NCBI RefSeq assembly: GCF_947493595.1
Contig: NZ_CANLRL010000001.1
Span: 744,001 to 808,000, forward strand
Direction: 5' to 3'
Origin: an uncultured Shimia sp.
GTDB lineage: Bacteria; Pseudomonadota; Alphaproteobacteria; Rhodobacterales; Rhodobacteraceae
DNA: 64,000 nt
Each line of letters opens with the position of its first letter. Position 1 is the stretch's first letter. Under the pieces are notes generated by a model. It was not told the DNA's origin and searched no databases. It saw only the letters and a program-made list of their open reading frames with translations. Positions 17,926 through 28,009 of the stretch are shown here, one piece after another. Made by a program: the position numbers and the translations under genes.

Positions 17926-18246
17926 TTAGGCCGCGTGGGTTTCCAGAGAGACGTAGGTGTCCATGGGCGCCTCCGGATCAAAGTCGGTCAGGTCCATCAC
18001 CGAGAAGAAGTCGGCACAGGCTGGCGATTGCATTTCTTTTTCGATAACTTCCGCCATGTCGGCCTCGCTGCGGAATTGCACGATGTCCAGATAGGTACCG
18101 TCTTGCGCGCGCACCAGCTCGCGGCGCAGCACGCCTGGCTCATGGGCAACAAACTCGGATTGGAATTTGGCGGAGGCGGCGAGCAGGTCAGCTTCACTTT
18201 TGTTGGGGGCCAGTTTGATTGGGGCCAGTACGGTGATAGGTGTCAT
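17926..18246 (-). CDS. Antibiotic-biosynthesis-monooxygenase-like (ABM fold) protein
   Basis: This 106-aa dimeric alpha-beta barrel type protein reads MTPITVLAPIKLAPNK, then SEFVAHEPGVLRRELVRAQD, YLDIVQFRSEADM and DFFSVMDL. Family members act as cofactor-free quinol monooxygenases, heme-degrading enzymes or stress proteins; the substrate cannot be read from sequence. It is divergent from the WYL regulator at 18316 across a 69-bp gap, which suggests that the regulator controls it. Confidence 0.7.
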   Translation of the reverse strand: MTPITVLAPIKLAPNKSEADLLAASAKFQSEFVAHEPGVLRRELVRAQDGTYLDIVQFRSEADMAEVIEKEMQSPACADFFSVMDLTDFDPEAPMDTYVSLETHAA

Positions 18247-18299
18247 TGAAGTCTCCTGTAAGTGTGACAGGGATCGGATATTGAGTAATGCGCCGTTTT

Positions 18300-18318
18300 A
18301 TGTCCTATTTGTTACATG
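18300..18318. promoter_or_regulatory. Possible operator between ABM gene and WYL regulator
   Basis: ATGTCCTATTTGTTACAT is an imperfect inverted repeat (outer ATGT/ACAT arms) that ends at the regulator's start codon. It is a weak candidate for autoregulation. Confidence 0.25.
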
Positions 18319-19059
18319 ACACAGAAGCGCTCTCGTGCGGATGCACAAACCCGGATGATGCGGTTGGACCAGATTGCGGCCCAACTCAAAGGTGAAGACC
18401 CCTGTACAGTAGACGATTTGGCAAGGACCCACGGGGTGAGTCGCCGCACCATTGCGCGGGATCTGGAGATCATGCGGGCGCAGGGGATGCCGATTGAGGC
18501 AGAACGCGGACGCGGTGGTGGTGTGCGCATGGACGTGAATTGGGGGGTGGGGCGGCTCAATCTGTCTTATGCCGAGAGTGTCGACCTTTTGATTAGCCTG
18601 GCGGTGGCTGAGCAGATGAACTCACCGTTGTTTCTGGCGCAAATGGGATCAATCCGGCGGCAGTTGATCGCGTCTTTTTCCAAGGAGAAACGCCGCGCAG
18701 TGCAGGGTATCAAGAAACGGATTTTGATTGCCGAGCATGCGTCGTTGCCGGTGCAGACCTCGATGGGGCAACCAAAGCCACGGGTTGTGCAGACGTTGCA
18801 TCAGGCGTTCCTCAATCAGAAGCTTGTGGAGATTGACTATGTGCGTGAGGATGGAGCCAAATCAAAACGAACCATTGCTCCGCAGTACCTGCTGCTGTGT
18901 TCGCCGGTGTGGTACGTGTTGGCCTGGGATCATCTGAGGGATGCGCCAAGGACGTTTCGTTGCGACCGGATTCAGCGCGCAACCGAAGGGTTTGAGAAGT
19001 TCTCGCTACAAGATGCCAAGGTGTTTGAACCCGCACTGGACCACTACAATGTGTTGTGA
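18316..19059 (+). CDS. HTH-11/WYL-domain transcriptional regulator (YafY/DeoR-like)
   Basis: This 247-aa cytoplasmic protein has a winged helix-turn-helix at ~15-75 (DDLARTHGVSRRTIARDLEIMRAQGMPIEAERGRGGG). A WYL domain follows at ~155-230, with the variant core PVWYVLAWDHLR and FRCDRIQRA. WYL domains sense ligands, often nucleotides or effectors linked to stress. Divergent transcription from the ABM gene suggests that gene as the target. It is convergent with aqpZ; a 7-bp inverted repeat without a T-run (19056-19082) lies between them. Confidence 0.82.
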   Translation: MTQKRSRADAQTRMMRLDQIAAQLKGEDPCTVDDLARTHGVSRRTIARDLEIMRAQGMPIEAERGRGGGVRMDVNWGVGRLNLSYAESVDLLISLAVAEQMNSPLFLAQMGSIRRQLIASFSKEKRRAVQGIKKRILIAEHASLPVQTSMGQPKPRVVQTLHQAFLNQKLVEIDYVREDGAKSKRTIAPQYLLLCSPVWYVLAWDHLRDAPRTFRCDRIQRATEGFEKFSLQDAKVFEPALDHYNVL

Positions 19060-19090
19060 GGCAGCGACAGGCACGGCCTCACCTGTGCTG

Positions 19091-19780
19091 TTACTCTTCC
19101 GAGGAAATGACCTTCCAAAGAACGCCACCGATTGCCGCGCCAACCAGCGGAGCAATCCAGAACAGCCAGAGCTGCGACAGGGCTGGTCCGTCGGCAAAGA
19201 GCGCCACACCGGTGGAGCGGGCGGGGTTCACTGAGGTGTTGGTGACCGGAATGGAGATCAGGTGGATCAGTGTCAGGCCAAGACCAATGGCAATGGGGGC
19301 AAAGCCTGCGGGGGCACCGGAGGACGTGGAGCCAAGGATGATGAAGAGGAAGGCAGCGGTGAGCACCACTTCGATGACCAGGGCGGACATCATGGAATAA
19401 CCTTGCGGCGATGCTTCGCCGTAGCCGTTGGAGGCAAATCCCCCGACGCCGGCAAATTCCGGTGCGCCGGAGACAATGAGGTAGAGCACAATTGCGGCGG
19501 CGATTGCGCCTGCCACTTGCGCGACCCAATAGGGGATCAGGTCTTTGGCTTCAAATCGTCCGCCAATCATAAGACCAAGGCTAACGGCGGGATTGAAGTG
19601 GCCGCCGGAGATGTGGCCTACGGCATAGGCCATGGTCATCACGGTGAGGCCGAAGGCCAAGCTGACACCCAGCCAGCCGATGCCAACATCTGCAACCCCT
19701 GCAGCCAGTACTGCGCTGCCACAACCGCCAAGCACCAGCCAAAAGGTGCCGATGAATTCTGCGCCAAGTTTCTGAAACAT
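19091..19780 (-). CDS. aqpZ: Aquaporin Z
   Basis: This 229-aa water channel has six membrane segments. Both half-helix signatures are present: HFNPAVS (Asn63) and SVNPARS (Asn185). The selectivity filter reads Phe43, His173, Thr182 and Arg188, matching the water-specific set of E. coli AqpZ rather than a glycerol facilitator. It is single-gene, with its own upstream region of about 200 bp shared with the bactofilin terminator. Confidence 0.95.
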   Translation of the reverse strand: MFQKLGAEFIGTFWLVLGGCGSAVLAAGVADVGIGWLGVSLAFGLTVMTMAYAVGHISGGHFNPAVSLGLMIGGRFEAKDLIPYWVAQVAGAIAAAIVLYLIVSGAPEFAGVGGFASNGYGEASPQGYSMMSALVIEVVLTAAFLFIILGSTSSGAPAGFAPIAIGLGLTLIHLISIPVTNTSVNPARSTGVALFADGPALSQLWLFWIAPLVGAAIGGVLWKVISSEE

Positions 19781-19938
19781 TTTATCACTCCCAAATATAC
19801 CTTTGGGGAGCCTAGGAAGCGAATTTGGCTCTGCCTAGGGGAGAAATAAGGGAACTGGCGCAAAAGGATCGTTGAGCGCAGCGGCTCTGCAAGGTGTAAA
19901 GTGTATAGGTTTGTGGGCGATTTCAGACAGTTGCGCAA

Positions 19939-19970
19939 AGAAAAACCGCCGCGCAGGTAGCGCGGCGGTT
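19939..19970 (-). terminator. Terminator downstream of the bactofilin gene
   Basis: A perfect 11-bp stem AACCGCCGCGC / GCGCGGCGGTT with a 5-nt loop is followed on the minus strand by TTTCTTT. Confidence 0.88.
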
Positions 19971-19996
19971 GCGTGTTTCTGTGGCGTTTATGCCGC

Positions 19997-20542
19997 TTAT
20001 TTGGCAGGTTTGGCCGCCGCAGGAGCGGCTGCTGGGGCTGCTGCGGCAGGCGCTGCGGCGCGTGGGGCGGCTGCTTTGCCAACGGTCAGTGGATCGTCCT
20101 GACGTTGTACGGAGCCTTCAAAGTGGGCACCGCTTTCGATGGCGATGGTTTTATGGATGATGTCGCCTTCCACACGGGCGGTGGAGGTCAAGCGCACTTT
20201 CAAGCCACGTACGCGACCCACGATGCGGCCATTGATGACCACGTCGTCCGCAATGATTTCACCTTTGATGGTGGCGGTTTCGCCAACGGTCAGCAGGTGG
20301 GCGCGAATGTCGCCTTCCACGGTGCCTTCGACCTGAATGTCACCGGTGGTTTTCAGGTTGCCGGTGATGTGCAGGTCTGTGGACAGCACAGAGGCAGGTG
20401 GTTTGGCTTTGGGGGCCGAAGCGCCTTTGAACTCGCTGGCCTTTGCGGGCGCTGCCGGGATCGGCGCCGCTGGGGCGGCCGCAGGCTTGGCCGGAGTGTC
20501 TGTAGTCGGTGCGGGGTCGTTGATTTTGCTCTTAGAAAACAT
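19997..20542 (-). CDS. Bactofilin (polymer-forming cytoskeletal protein)
   Basis: This 181-aa protein has a central bactofilin/DUF583 beta-helix at ~58-150. It consists of short repeats such as DLHITGNLKTTGDIQVEG, GDIRAHLLTVGETATIKGE and DDVVINGRIVGRVRG. Pro/Ala-rich disordered tails lie on both ends. Bactofilins self-assemble at the inner membrane without nucleotide. The gene overlaps the end of the M23 peptidase gene by 11 bases. This pairing is known from cell-shape systems, where the bactofilin positions a LytM peptidase. Confidence 0.92.
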   Translation of the reverse strand: MFSKSKINDPAPTTDTPAKPAAAPAAPIPAAPAKASEFKGASAPKAKPPASVLSTDLHITGNLKTTGDIQVEGTVEGDIRAHLLTVGETATIKGEIIADDVVINGRIVGRVRGLKVRLTSTARVEGDIIHKTIAIESGAHFEGSVQRQDDPLTVGKAAAPRAAAPAAAAPAAAPAAAKPAK

Positions 20543-21845
20543 CTCTTCCAGCCTTGATAAATGTCATCGGGTTTACAGCGCGACCATTGACGCGCACTTC
20601 GTAGTGCAAATGCGTGCCGGTCGAGCGTCCAGAATTGCCCATATCACCAATATGGTCGCCACGCGAGACTCTTTGGCCGACTTTTACGCGGATTTTCGCT
20701 TGGTGGGCGTAGCGGGTCTCAATTCCGTGGTCATGTTTGATTTTCACAAGGCGCCCGTAACCTGACAACCAGCCCGCGTGAGTCACAACACCATCCGCTG
20801 TGGCGTAGATCGGCGTGCCATAGCGGGCGGCAAAATCGGTGCCTTTGTGCATCCGACCCCAACGCATTCCAAAGCCGGAGGTGTAACGGAAGGCGGATTT
20901 AATCGGGTTGTCAAACGGCACGGTTTCCGCCGCAATACGATAGACGTTCAATTGGTCCAGCTGTTCCAGGAGACGGTTGGCCCGTAGGGTTTCTTCGGAG
21001 ATTTCGACTCCTTTGGTGGAGAAGCTGAGGGGCATCATTGGTCCGCCCTGGCCTTGATAGCCACGGCGGACCTCTTCCATCAGGTTTTTGGTGTCCAGAC
21101 CGGCAGCCGTGAACATCTTTGTCAGCGGTTCCACAGACACGGTCATGGCGTCTTCGAGTTGGCGGAAGATTTTGTCGTTTTTCTCTTCCATCAGGAGCAA
21201 TTCACGCTCCATTTCCTCGGCGGCGTTCAAAGCCAGCTGCGCATTGGCCACCACTTCGTCCCGTTCGGCGGCGGTTTCGTTCAGCGCAGTCGACAACACG
21301 TCAAGCATGTCGTTGCCAAGCGGCGAGGAACCGATGAGGGCGGTCTGGGTTTCAGCCTGTGCCTGATCGCGGGCAATAACTTCGGCACGGGCGGCTTCCC
21401 GTTCCTGCATGGTGCGGCGCAACGTGGCTTGGATCACCTCAATGCCGGTTTCCAGCTCTTTGCGGCGGATTTCAGATGCCAGCAGCTCAGACTGCATGTC
21501 GGAGATCTGTGTCAGGGCAGAGTTGAAGCGGGCCTGTGCCGCCAGCGCTTCCTCGGTGCGCGTGTCACGTTGCGAGGACAGATCATTGAGGCGTTGCTCA
21601 TAGGTGAGCTGATCGCGTTTGGCCTGCTCCCGGAAGTTGCCGGAGCCGATGCTGTCCATCAAAAGGATCGCGGTGGCGATGATGGCCCAAGCGACAATCG
21701 CGGAAGAGCCAACAAACGCAATCAGTTGCGTGCTTGGCTTCAGGCGGATGAAGCGGGTGTCTGTGTCTGACCGAAGAAAGAGCCTGCGTTCCGGAAAGAA
21801 GCGTTCCAGGATCGCGTGCGCGCGGATCGCGAGTCGTGTTCTCAC
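20532..21845 (-). CDS. M23 family (LytM) peptidoglycan endopeptidase with coiled coil
   Basis: This 437-aa protein has a short basic cytoplasmic start, one membrane segment (~41-66, LIAFVGSSAIVAWAIIATAILLM) and a long periplasmic coiled coil (~75-235). The C-terminal LytM domain (~318-430) has the zinc ligands in HKGTDFAARYG and HLHYEVRVNG. All catalytic residues look present, so it is probably an active D,D-endopeptidase. The first codon is a GTG behind AAGGAATTCTTCC. It is cotranscribed with the overlapping bactofilin. Confidence 0.9.
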   Translation of the reverse strand: MRTRLAIRAHAILERFFPERRLFLRSDTDTRFIRLKPSTQLIAFVGSSAIVAWAIIATAILLMDSIGSGNFREQAKRDQLTYEQRLNDLSSQRDTRTEEALAAQARFNSALTQISDMQSELLASEIRRKELETGIEVIQATLRRTMQEREAARAEVIARDQAQAETQTALIGSSPLGNDMLDVLSTALNETAAERDEVVANAQLALNAAEEMERELLLMEEKNDKIFRQLEDAMTVSVEPLTKMFTAAGLDTKNLMEEVRRGYQGQGGPMMPLSFSTKGVEISEETLRANRLLEQLDQLNVYRIAAETVPFDNPIKSAFRYTSGFGMRWGRMHKGTDFAARYGTPIYATADGVVTHAGWLSGYGRLVKIKHDHGIETRYAHQAKIRVKVGQRVSRGDHIGDMGNSGRSTGTHLHYEVRVNGRAVNPMTFIKAGRDVF

Positions 21846-22034
21846 GGAAGAATTCCTTGTTTAGTCCCATCCCGAGAAGCGCCATCCCCGGCGCAACCCA
21901 TTGTCCCCAACGCCTTTTGATGGCGCCTTGGGGCAAGGGTTTAGCGGGCCAAGCCCTGTCCGGCAAGGTTTTTGACCTTTTTAGGCAGGTAAGGCGCGGA
22001 AGTGTCGCCATGATGGGCGGTTTGCCGCCGATAT

Positions 22035-22865
22035 CTAGCGGGCGTAGGCTGGTGGCTCTTCGTCAGAAAGCGGCCAGTAAAAATCTGGCGGTAAGCCCGC
22101 GTCGGCACGTTTCTCTTCATTGAACGGTGGTTTGAGAGCGCCGTGAAAGTACTTTTGCACAAGGCCATGAAAGGTGGCTTTGGGATCCAGAGCGTGGCGG
22201 CCGCAGAGGAAGTTGAACCATTTTGAGCCATAGGCGACGTGGCCCACTTCTTCGGCGTAGATGATGCGCAGGGCTTCCAGGGTTTGTTCGTCTTTGGCGT
22301 TCTCAAAGATGCGGATCATGCCGGGAGTCACGTCCAGCCCCCGTGCTTCGAGCACCATGGGCACCACCGCGAGGCGGCCCATCAAGTCATCCACGGTGTC
22401 CTCGGCGGCGCGCCACATGCCTGCGTGGGCAGGCAGGGCGCCGTAGAAACTGTCTTTGGCTTCAAGACTGTCGCATATCAGGTTGAAATGGTTTGATTCT
22501 TCCGCTGCGGATTTCACCCAGTCGTCATAGAAACCCAGCGGCATTTCGACGTCGGTGAAACGCGCGATGATATCCCAGTGCAGGTCTACGGCGTTGAGTT
22601 CGATATGCGCCACGGCGTGCAACATGGCGATGCGGCCCTGCGGGCTGCCAGGCTTGCGGCGCGGCACGTCGCGTGGGTTAAGCAGTTCTGGCTGCGCCGG
22701 GCGGGCTGGTTGCAATGGCGGAGTGGCTTTGCCGATTGGCAGCGGCGTGCCAGCCTCACGCGCAGCAAACCAAGTCTCTGCGTGCTTTTTTGAAATCGCG
22801 GTTTTGGCACGGCCGTCGGCAGTGGTGAGCACTTCAACAGCCATTTCTGCAAGGGATTTGGTCAT
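22035..22865 (-). CDS. Ferritin-like DUF455 family protein
   Basis: This 276-aa protein's helical core carries the di-metal-type motifs HAVAHIELNAVDLHWD, SAAEESNHFNLI and IIYAEEVGHVAYG, matching the DUF455 branch of ferritin-like proteins. The family has been compared with diiron oxidases and tRNA-modifying enzymes, but its reaction is not established. Its start codon overlaps the bcp stop by one base (TGATG), so the two are translationally coupled. This suggests, without proving, an oxidative-stress setting. Confidence 0.82.
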   Translation of the reverse strand: MTKSLAEMAVEVLTTADGRAKTAISKKHAETWFAAREAGTPLPIGKATPPLQPARPAQPELLNPRDVPRRKPGSPQGRIAMLHAVAHIELNAVDLHWDIIARFTDVEMPLGFYDDWVKSAAEESNHFNLICDSLEAKDSFYGALPAHAGMWRAAEDTVDDLMGRLAVVPMVLEARGLDVTPGMIRIFENAKDEQTLEALRIIYAEEVGHVAYGSKWFNFLCGRHALDPKATFHGLVQKYFHGALKPPFNEEKRADAGLPPDFYWPLSDEEPPAYAR

Positions 22866-23329
22866 CAGAGCGCCTTTGCAGCCTCCAAGACCTCTTCCGC
22901 ATGCCCATCAACTTTTACCTTTGGCCAGGTGCGGGCGATGTTGCCATCTGCATCAATCAACACTGTGGAACGCACGATGCCCATAAAAGTTTTGCCATAC
23001 ATTTTTTTCTCCACCCAGACCCCATAGTCTTCACACACAGTGCCGTTTTCATCGGACAGCAGTGGCACGGTCAGGTTTTGTTTTTCGACAAACTTGCCAT
23101 GGCTCTTCATACTGTCTTTGGAGATGCCAAAAACCTGCACGCCTGCGGTGGCAAACTCTTCCAATAGGTGGGAAAAAGCGATTGCCTCCTTGGTGCAGCC
23201 GGACGTGTTGTCACGCGGGTAGAAAAACAGCGCCACCGGCGCGGGGCGCAGCGCCGAGAGAGTGACATCGTCGCCAGCGGTGGACGGCAAGGTGAAATCG
23301 GGGGCAGGTTGGTTGGTCTCAATCATCAT
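22865..23329 (-). CDS. bcp: Thioredoxin-dependent peroxiredoxin, BCP/PrxQ type
   Basis: This ~154-aa thiol peroxidase reduces hydroperoxides. The active site reads FYPRDNTSGCTKEAIAF, with the peroxidatic Cys in the usual place but Ser for the common Pro two residues before it. The second Cys that many PrxQ proteins have five residues later is absent (Ala/Ile/Ala), so it is a 1-Cys type. Tandem ATGs at 23329 and 23326 follow AAGGAG; the second has better spacing. It is divergent from the YhdP-like gene. Confidence 0.9.
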   Translation of the reverse strand: MMIETNQPAPDFTLPSTAGDDVTLSALRPAPVALFFYPRDNTSGCTKEAIAFSHLLEEFATAGVQVFGISKDSMKSHGKFVEKQNLTVPLLSDENGTVCEDYGVWVEKKMYGKTFMGIVRSTVLIDADGNIARTWPKVKVDGHAEEVLEAAKAL

Positions 23330-23340
23330 TTTGCTCCTTG

Positions 23341-26300
23341 ATGGCCCGTTGTTGCCAAAGCGGTGATCCGGCCTTGGGTCGGGCGTCTCTTGCAGGTATA
23401 GTTTTGTCCACGAGCACCGAAATAACAGAACACACAGAGGCATCAACCCTGACCGAGAACGGCGAACATAACTCCGCGTCAGAGGGTCCAGCTCAATCAT
23501 CCGAAACCGCCGAGTCTGCGAAACGCGGAGAGTCGGTGGCCCAGTCGGAGTTGGAGACGACCGAGGCGCAACCCGGGCGGCGTTCGCGCCGGGCCCGGCG
23601 TTTTGGTGTGATTGCGCTGTTTAGTCTGAGCGTACCGGTGCTGGTGTTGGCGGTTGCAGCCTTTGTGATCAGCGGCAAGCCTTTGCATGCGCCCGAGTGG
23701 CTACACACCCGCGTGCAAGCTGCGCTGAACCAACAGTTGGACGGACTTGAGGTGTCCATCGAGCATATGGCGCTTGTTGTTGAGGACGACTGGGACCCCA
23801 GCATTGAATTGCAAGGGGTGGAGGTGGCGCCTGAGGATGGTGGCAGCCCGGTACGTTTGGAGACGGCGCGGGCACGATTGGCTTTTGCGCCGCTTTTGGA
23901 TCGGCAGATTGCGCTGCGAGATGTGCAGGTGTCAGGCGTGACGTTGCTGGTGTTGCGTCAGGAAGACGGTCAGGTTCAGGTTTCGATTGGCCAAGGTGGT
24001 GGCGCGTTTCAGACAGACACCGACATCACAACCTTTGGCGACCAGGTGGAGGGCTATTTACAGGCGCCTCTGTTGGCGTACCTTGATTTGTTCCAGATTG
24101 AAGATGTGACCATCCGGTTTGAGGACCGGCGGGCGCAGCGGGCGTGGACTGTGGATGGTGGCCACATCACTTTGCGGCGCACGGACGAGTTGGTGGAACT
24201 GGCGTCTCAGATGACGCTTTTGGGCGGACGCAGCTACGCCAGCACAATTGAAGCTTCGGTGACCACGCGGTTTGGGTCTCGCACGACCGAGTTTGGGGTG
24301 AACTTTGAAGATCTGCCAAGCGATGATATTGCCTCGCAATCTGCTGCGCTGAGCTGGTTGCAGATTTTACGGGCGCCGATTTCGGGCGCGCTGCGGGCCA
24401 GCATTGATAGCGAAGGCAATCTGGGCAATGTGAATGCGACTTTGCAGATTGCTGATGGCGTGTTGCAGCCGGATGGGGCGGTGCGGCCAGTACCCTTTGA
24501 AAGCATGCGCAGTTATCTGACCTATGATCCAAACCGTGGCGCAATTCGGTTTGATGAGTTGTCCTTGAGCAGCGATATGGTGCGGGTCAACGCCCATGGG
24601 GAAGCGTTTTTCGGGTCTTTGTCACAAGGCTTGCCGGAAGATTTTCTGGTGCAGCTGACCTTAAATGAATTTCGCGCCAATCCCCGCAACCTGGATGATG
24701 ACCCGGTGGCGTTGGAGAGGTCTTTTGCGGATTTTCGGTTGAAACTGGACCCGTTTGAACTGGATTTGGGGCAGTTGGTGGTTCGCCAGAACGGCAACCA
24801 GATTGTGTTGGATGGCAGTTTGACCACCGAAGGTGAGAATTGGGCTTATGCCTTAAACGGGCATATGGATGAGGTTGTACCAGAAAGCGTACTGGCGCTG
24901 TGGCCTAAGAGTTTCAAACACAAGCTGCGCAAGTGGATTGACCAGAACATCTATAAGGCGACATTGCACGACATTGATTTGGCCGTGCGCTCAAGAGGGG
25001 CGGAGCCGCCAGAGGTCTACGTGGACTTCCAGTTCCGCGATGTGGACATCAAACCAGTGAAAACCATGCCGCCGGTGCGCGATGGCATTGGCTTTGGCGT
25101 GTTGCAGAACCACCAACTGCATATCACGGCGGAGGCGGGGTATGTCGAAGCGGATCAAGGCGGGCGTATGGATGTGGCGGGCACCAATATGGTGATCCTG
25201 AATACGCGGATCAAACAGTCCCCGGCTGTGGTGCAGGCGCAAGCACGCGGGCCGGTTGAGGCGGTGTTGTCGCTGTTGGATCGCAAGCCTTTGGAGTTGT
25301 TCACGAAGGCCAATCTGCCTGTGGATTTTGCCTCCGGGTGGGCGGACTTGGAAGGCACGGTGGAGCTCGTGCTCAAGGACAAGCTGCCTATTGAGGAGGT
25401 GGTGTACGACGTGCGCGGTGATCTGAGCGATGTGCGCAGCGGGCATTTTCTGCCGGGCAAAGAGATGCGCGGCGACTTGCAGGTGACGGCGACACCGGAG
25501 CGAGTCGAGGTCTGGGGAGACGGGTTTGTCGCAAACATTCCTGTCAGCGCCAAATGGCACATGCAGGGTGGCAAGGAGAATGCAGGACGCAGTTGGGTTA
25601 GTGGCACAGCGGAGCTGAGCGCGGCGGCGCTGGACACGTTTGAGGTGGGGCTGCCCAAAGGCACGGTGTCTGAGGTTGGGCAAGCCCGTTATGAGATGGA
25701 CATTGTGCGCGATCAGCCCCCCAAAATGCGGTTGCGGTCCGATCTGGTGGGGGTGCGCATGTCTTCGCCGCCGCTTGGATGGAGCAAATCTGCAAAGAGC
25801 AGTGGCACGCTTGAGGTGGATTTGACGCTGGGTAAGTCGCCGAGCATCGACCGTATTTTGTTTGAGGCACCGGGGTTGAGCGCCAGAGGGCGGATTTCGA
25901 TTGCGGACGGCGGCGGCCTTGGTGTGGCGCAGATGGACAGCTTTGTAGTGGGCCGTTGGCTCAACGGCACGGGGCGGCTGTTGGGCCGTGGCAAGGCGCC
26001 GCCGGCTGTGGTGATGACCAGCGGGCGGCTGGACATGCGGCGTATGCCGGACAGTAGCAAAGGCAGTGGGCGTGGCGGCGCGGCGGGCATTGGGCCAGTT
26101 ACGGCCAATGTGGATGAGGTGGTTGTGACCGACAACATCCGCTTGGGACCGATGAAGGCGGAGTTGAATTTTGACGGCGGCTTGAGTGGCAGCTTCAACG
26201 GCAATTTCAAAGGTGGGCCTTTGGTGTTTGGCACTTTGGCACCGCATCGCAATGGCACGCAATTGCGCGTGACGTCGGATCACGGAGGGAAAATCGCGCA

Positions 26301-26829
26301 GCTTATGGGGGTGGTGAAATCCGCCAGTCGCGGCGCAATGACCTTGTCGATGGTGCCGCGCGCTGCCAAGGGCGAATACGACGGCGTGTTGGAGATGAAA
26401 GAGGTCAAAGTGCAGCAAATGCCGTTGGTGGCCGAACTTCTGAATGCGATCAGTGTGGTTGGGCTGGTGGAGCAGCTGGCGGGGCCGGGGATTCTGTTCA
26501 CCGATGTGTTTGCGCGGTTTCGGTTGACACCTGATCGGTTGGTGATTGGCGAAAGCAGTGCGGCGGGGCCTTCAATGGGGCTGTCTGCCAACGGCACGTA
26601 TAGCTTTGCGCAAGAATGGTTCAACATTCAGGGCACAATTTCGCCGATCTATGCGGTGAACGTGATTGGCCGACCGTTTGCGCGGCGCGGGGAGGGGTTG
26701 ATTGGCTTTAACTACACCATGCGCGGACCGGCCCAGCAGCCGGAGATCTCGGTAAACCCACTCTCGGCCTTGACGCCGGGCTTCTTTAGAGAGATTTTCC
26801 GCCGTCCACCACCGGACCTGAGTAACTAA
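23341..26829 (+). CDS. YhdP/AsmA-like protein (DUF3971), large periplasmic bridge protein
   Basis: This protein is about 1160 aa. It has a polar, low-complexity N-terminal region (~20-85, Glu/Ser/Thr-rich), one membrane segment (~86-110, [23 protein letters not shown]), then a very long beta-rich periplasmic part. The DUF3971/AsmA_2-like region is near ~300-700 and the C-terminal AsmA-like end is ~1000-1150. YhdP-type proteins are thought to carry phospholipids from inner to outer membrane. The start is uncertain: ATG 23341 has no clear ribosome site, and TTG 23404 is an alternative. Downstream, queA follows after 14 bp. Confidence 0.82.
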   Translation: MARCCQSGDPALGRASLAGIVLSTSTEITEHTEASTLTENGEHNSASEGPAQSSETAESAKRGESVAQSELETTEAQPGRRSRRARRFGVIALFSLSVPVLVLAVAAFVISGKPLHAPEWLHTRVQAALNQQLDGLEVSIEHMALVVEDDWDPSIELQGVEVAPEDGGSPVRLETARARLAFAPLLDRQIALRDVQVSGVTLLVLRQEDGQVQVSIGQGGGAFQTDTDITTFGDQVEGYLQAPLLAYLDLFQIEDVTIRFEDRRAQRAWTVDGGHITLRRTDELVELASQMTLLGGRSYASTIEASVTTRFGSRTTEFGVNFEDLPSDDIASQSAALSWLQILRAPISGALRASIDSEGNLGNVNATLQIADGVLQPDGAVRPVPFESMRSYLTYDPNRGAIRFDELSLSSDMVRVNAHGEAFFGSLSQGLPEDFLVQLTLNEFRANPRNLDDDPVALERSFADFRLKLDPFELDLGQLVVRQNGNQIVLDGSLTTEGENWAYALNGHMDEVVPESVLALWPKSFKHKLRKWIDQNIYKATLHDIDLAVRSRGAEPPEVYVDFQFRDVDIKPVKTMPPVRDGIGFGVLQNHQLHITAEAGYVEADQGGRMDVAGTNMVILNTRIKQSPAVVQAQARGPVEAVLSLLDRKPLELFTKANLPVDFASGWADLEGTVELVLKDKLPIEEVVYDVRGDLSDVRSGHFLPGKEMRGDLQVTATPERVEVWGDGFVANIPVSAKWHMQGGKENAGRSWVSGTAELSAAALDTFEVGLPKGTVSEVGQARYEMDIVRDQPPKMRLRSDLVGVRMSSPPLGWSKSAKSSGTLEVDLTLGKSPSIDRILFEAPGLSARGRISIADGGGLGVAQMDSFVVGRWLNGTGRLLGRGKAPPAVVMTSGRLDMRRMPDSSKGSGRGGAAGIGPVTANVDEVVVTDNIRLGPMKAELNFDGGLSGSFNGNFKGGPLVFGTLAPHRNGTQLRVTSDHGGKIAQLMGVVKSASRGAMTLSMVPRAAKGEYDGVLEMKEVKVQQMPLVAELLNAISVVGLVEQLAGPGILFTDVFARFRLTPDRLVIGESSAAGPSMGLSANGTYSFAQEWFNIQGTISPIYAVNVIGRPFARRGEGLIGFNYTMRGPAQQPEISVNPLSALTPGFFREIFRRPPPDLSN

Positions 26830-26843
26830 CGGCGCGACCTCTG

Positions 26844-27893
26844 ATGCAGCTTTCCGATTTTGATTTTGATCTTCCCGAGTCTTTGATTGCGACCCGTCCA
26901 GCGGAGCCGCGCAGCTCAGCGCGCCTGTTGGTGGCCAAGGGCGGCGAGATCACCGATGGGGTGGTCACGGATTTGGTGGATCTGCTGCAGGCAGGCGATC
27001 GACTGGTGCTGAATGATACCAAAGTGATCCCGGCCCGCTTATCTGGCTACCGTGTTCGGCAAGGGCCGGAAGGGGAAACCCAGTCGCGCATGGAGGTAAC
27101 GTTGTTGGAGCCGCGCGCAGGTGGGGCTTGGGCGGCATTGATCAAACCGTTGCGGAAAATTCGCGAAGGCGAAGAGATTGTCTTTGCCGCAGGTCTCAAG
27201 GGTCGGTTGCTGTCCAAAGAAGATGGGCAGGGGCTGGTGCAGTTTGACCTCGAGGGCGACGATTTTGATGCGGCGTTGGAGGCGGCGGGCAATATGCCGT
27301 TGCCGCCCTACATTGCTGCAAAGCGCGCTGCTGATGAGAAAGACAAAACCGATTATCAGACCGTTTGGGCGAAACACTCCGGCGCTGTGGCGGCCCCAAC
27401 CGCGTCGTTGCATTTTGACGATGCGTTGCTGGCGGCATTAAAGGCCAAGGGCGTCCAATTCACCCATGTGACATTGCATGTTGGGGCGGGGACGTTCCTG
27501 CCGGTGAAGGTTGAAAACGTCAAAGAGCACAAGATGCACGCCGAATGGGGCCGCGTGACCGAGGCCGCGGCGGCGGAGATCGCGGAAACCAAGGCGGCGG
27601 GCGGACGGGTGATCCCGGTGGGCACCACTGCGCTGCGGTTGATAGAAAGTGCGGCGCGGGAAAGCGGCACAATCCAGCCGTGGGAAGGCAATACGGATAT
27701 TTTCATCTATCCGGGGTTCTCGTTTAATGTGGCGGACGCCTTGATGACCAACTTCCACTTACCAAAATCGACCCTAATGATGTTGGTCAGCGCCTTGTTG
27801 GGGCAGGAAGAAATTCGCAAGGTCTATGACCATGCGGTAAACGAAGGCTATCGGTTCTTCTCTTACGGAGATGCCTCGCTGCTGCTTCCCTGA
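26844..27893 (+). CDS. queA: S-adenosylmethionine:tRNA ribosyltransferase-isomerase
   Basis: This 349-aa enzyme transfers the ribosyl part of SAM to 7-aminomethyl-7-deazaguanine in tRNA, making epoxyqueuosine. Typical motifs are [19 protein letters not shown] at the start, [46 protein letters not shown] and [21 protein letters not shown]. It is full length. It lies 14 bp after the YhdP-like gene, so probably the same transcript. Confidence 0.96.
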   Translation: MQLSDFDFDLPESLIATRPAEPRSSARLLVAKGGEITDGVVTDLVDLLQAGDRLVLNDTKVIPARLSGYRVRQGPEGETQSRMEVTLLEPRAGGAWAALIKPLRKIREGEEIVFAAGLKGRLLSKEDGQGLVQFDLEGDDFDAALEAAGNMPLPPYIAAKRAADEKDKTDYQTVWAKHSGAVAAPTASLHFDDALLAALKAKGVQFTHVTLHVGAGTFLPVKVENVKEHKMHAEWGRVTEAAAAEIAETKAAGGRVIPVGTTALRLIESAARESGTIQPWEGNTDIFIYPGFSFNVADALMTNFHLPKSTLMMLVSALLGQEEIRKVYDHAVNEGYRFFSYGDASLLLP

Positions 27894-28009
27894 TTAAATC
27901 TCTGACGATGCCGCAAAATGACATGTCGCTGTCGCGATTGGATGCGATGGCTGAGGGCGTGTTTTGCATACGGGCACATCTGTGAGACAGTTGTGTTGAG
28001 GATCGTCCA

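Noticed and set aside
19056-19082. GTGAGGC / GCCTCAC inverted repeat as a terminator of the WYL gene
   Set aside because: Stem of 7 bp with a 12-nt loop and no T-run on either strand.
24991-26418. Long open frame of ~475 codons on the minus strand
   Set aside because: It is the antisense shadow of the YhdP-like gene: no ribosome site, His/Arg/Pro-rich translation and no recognisable motif.
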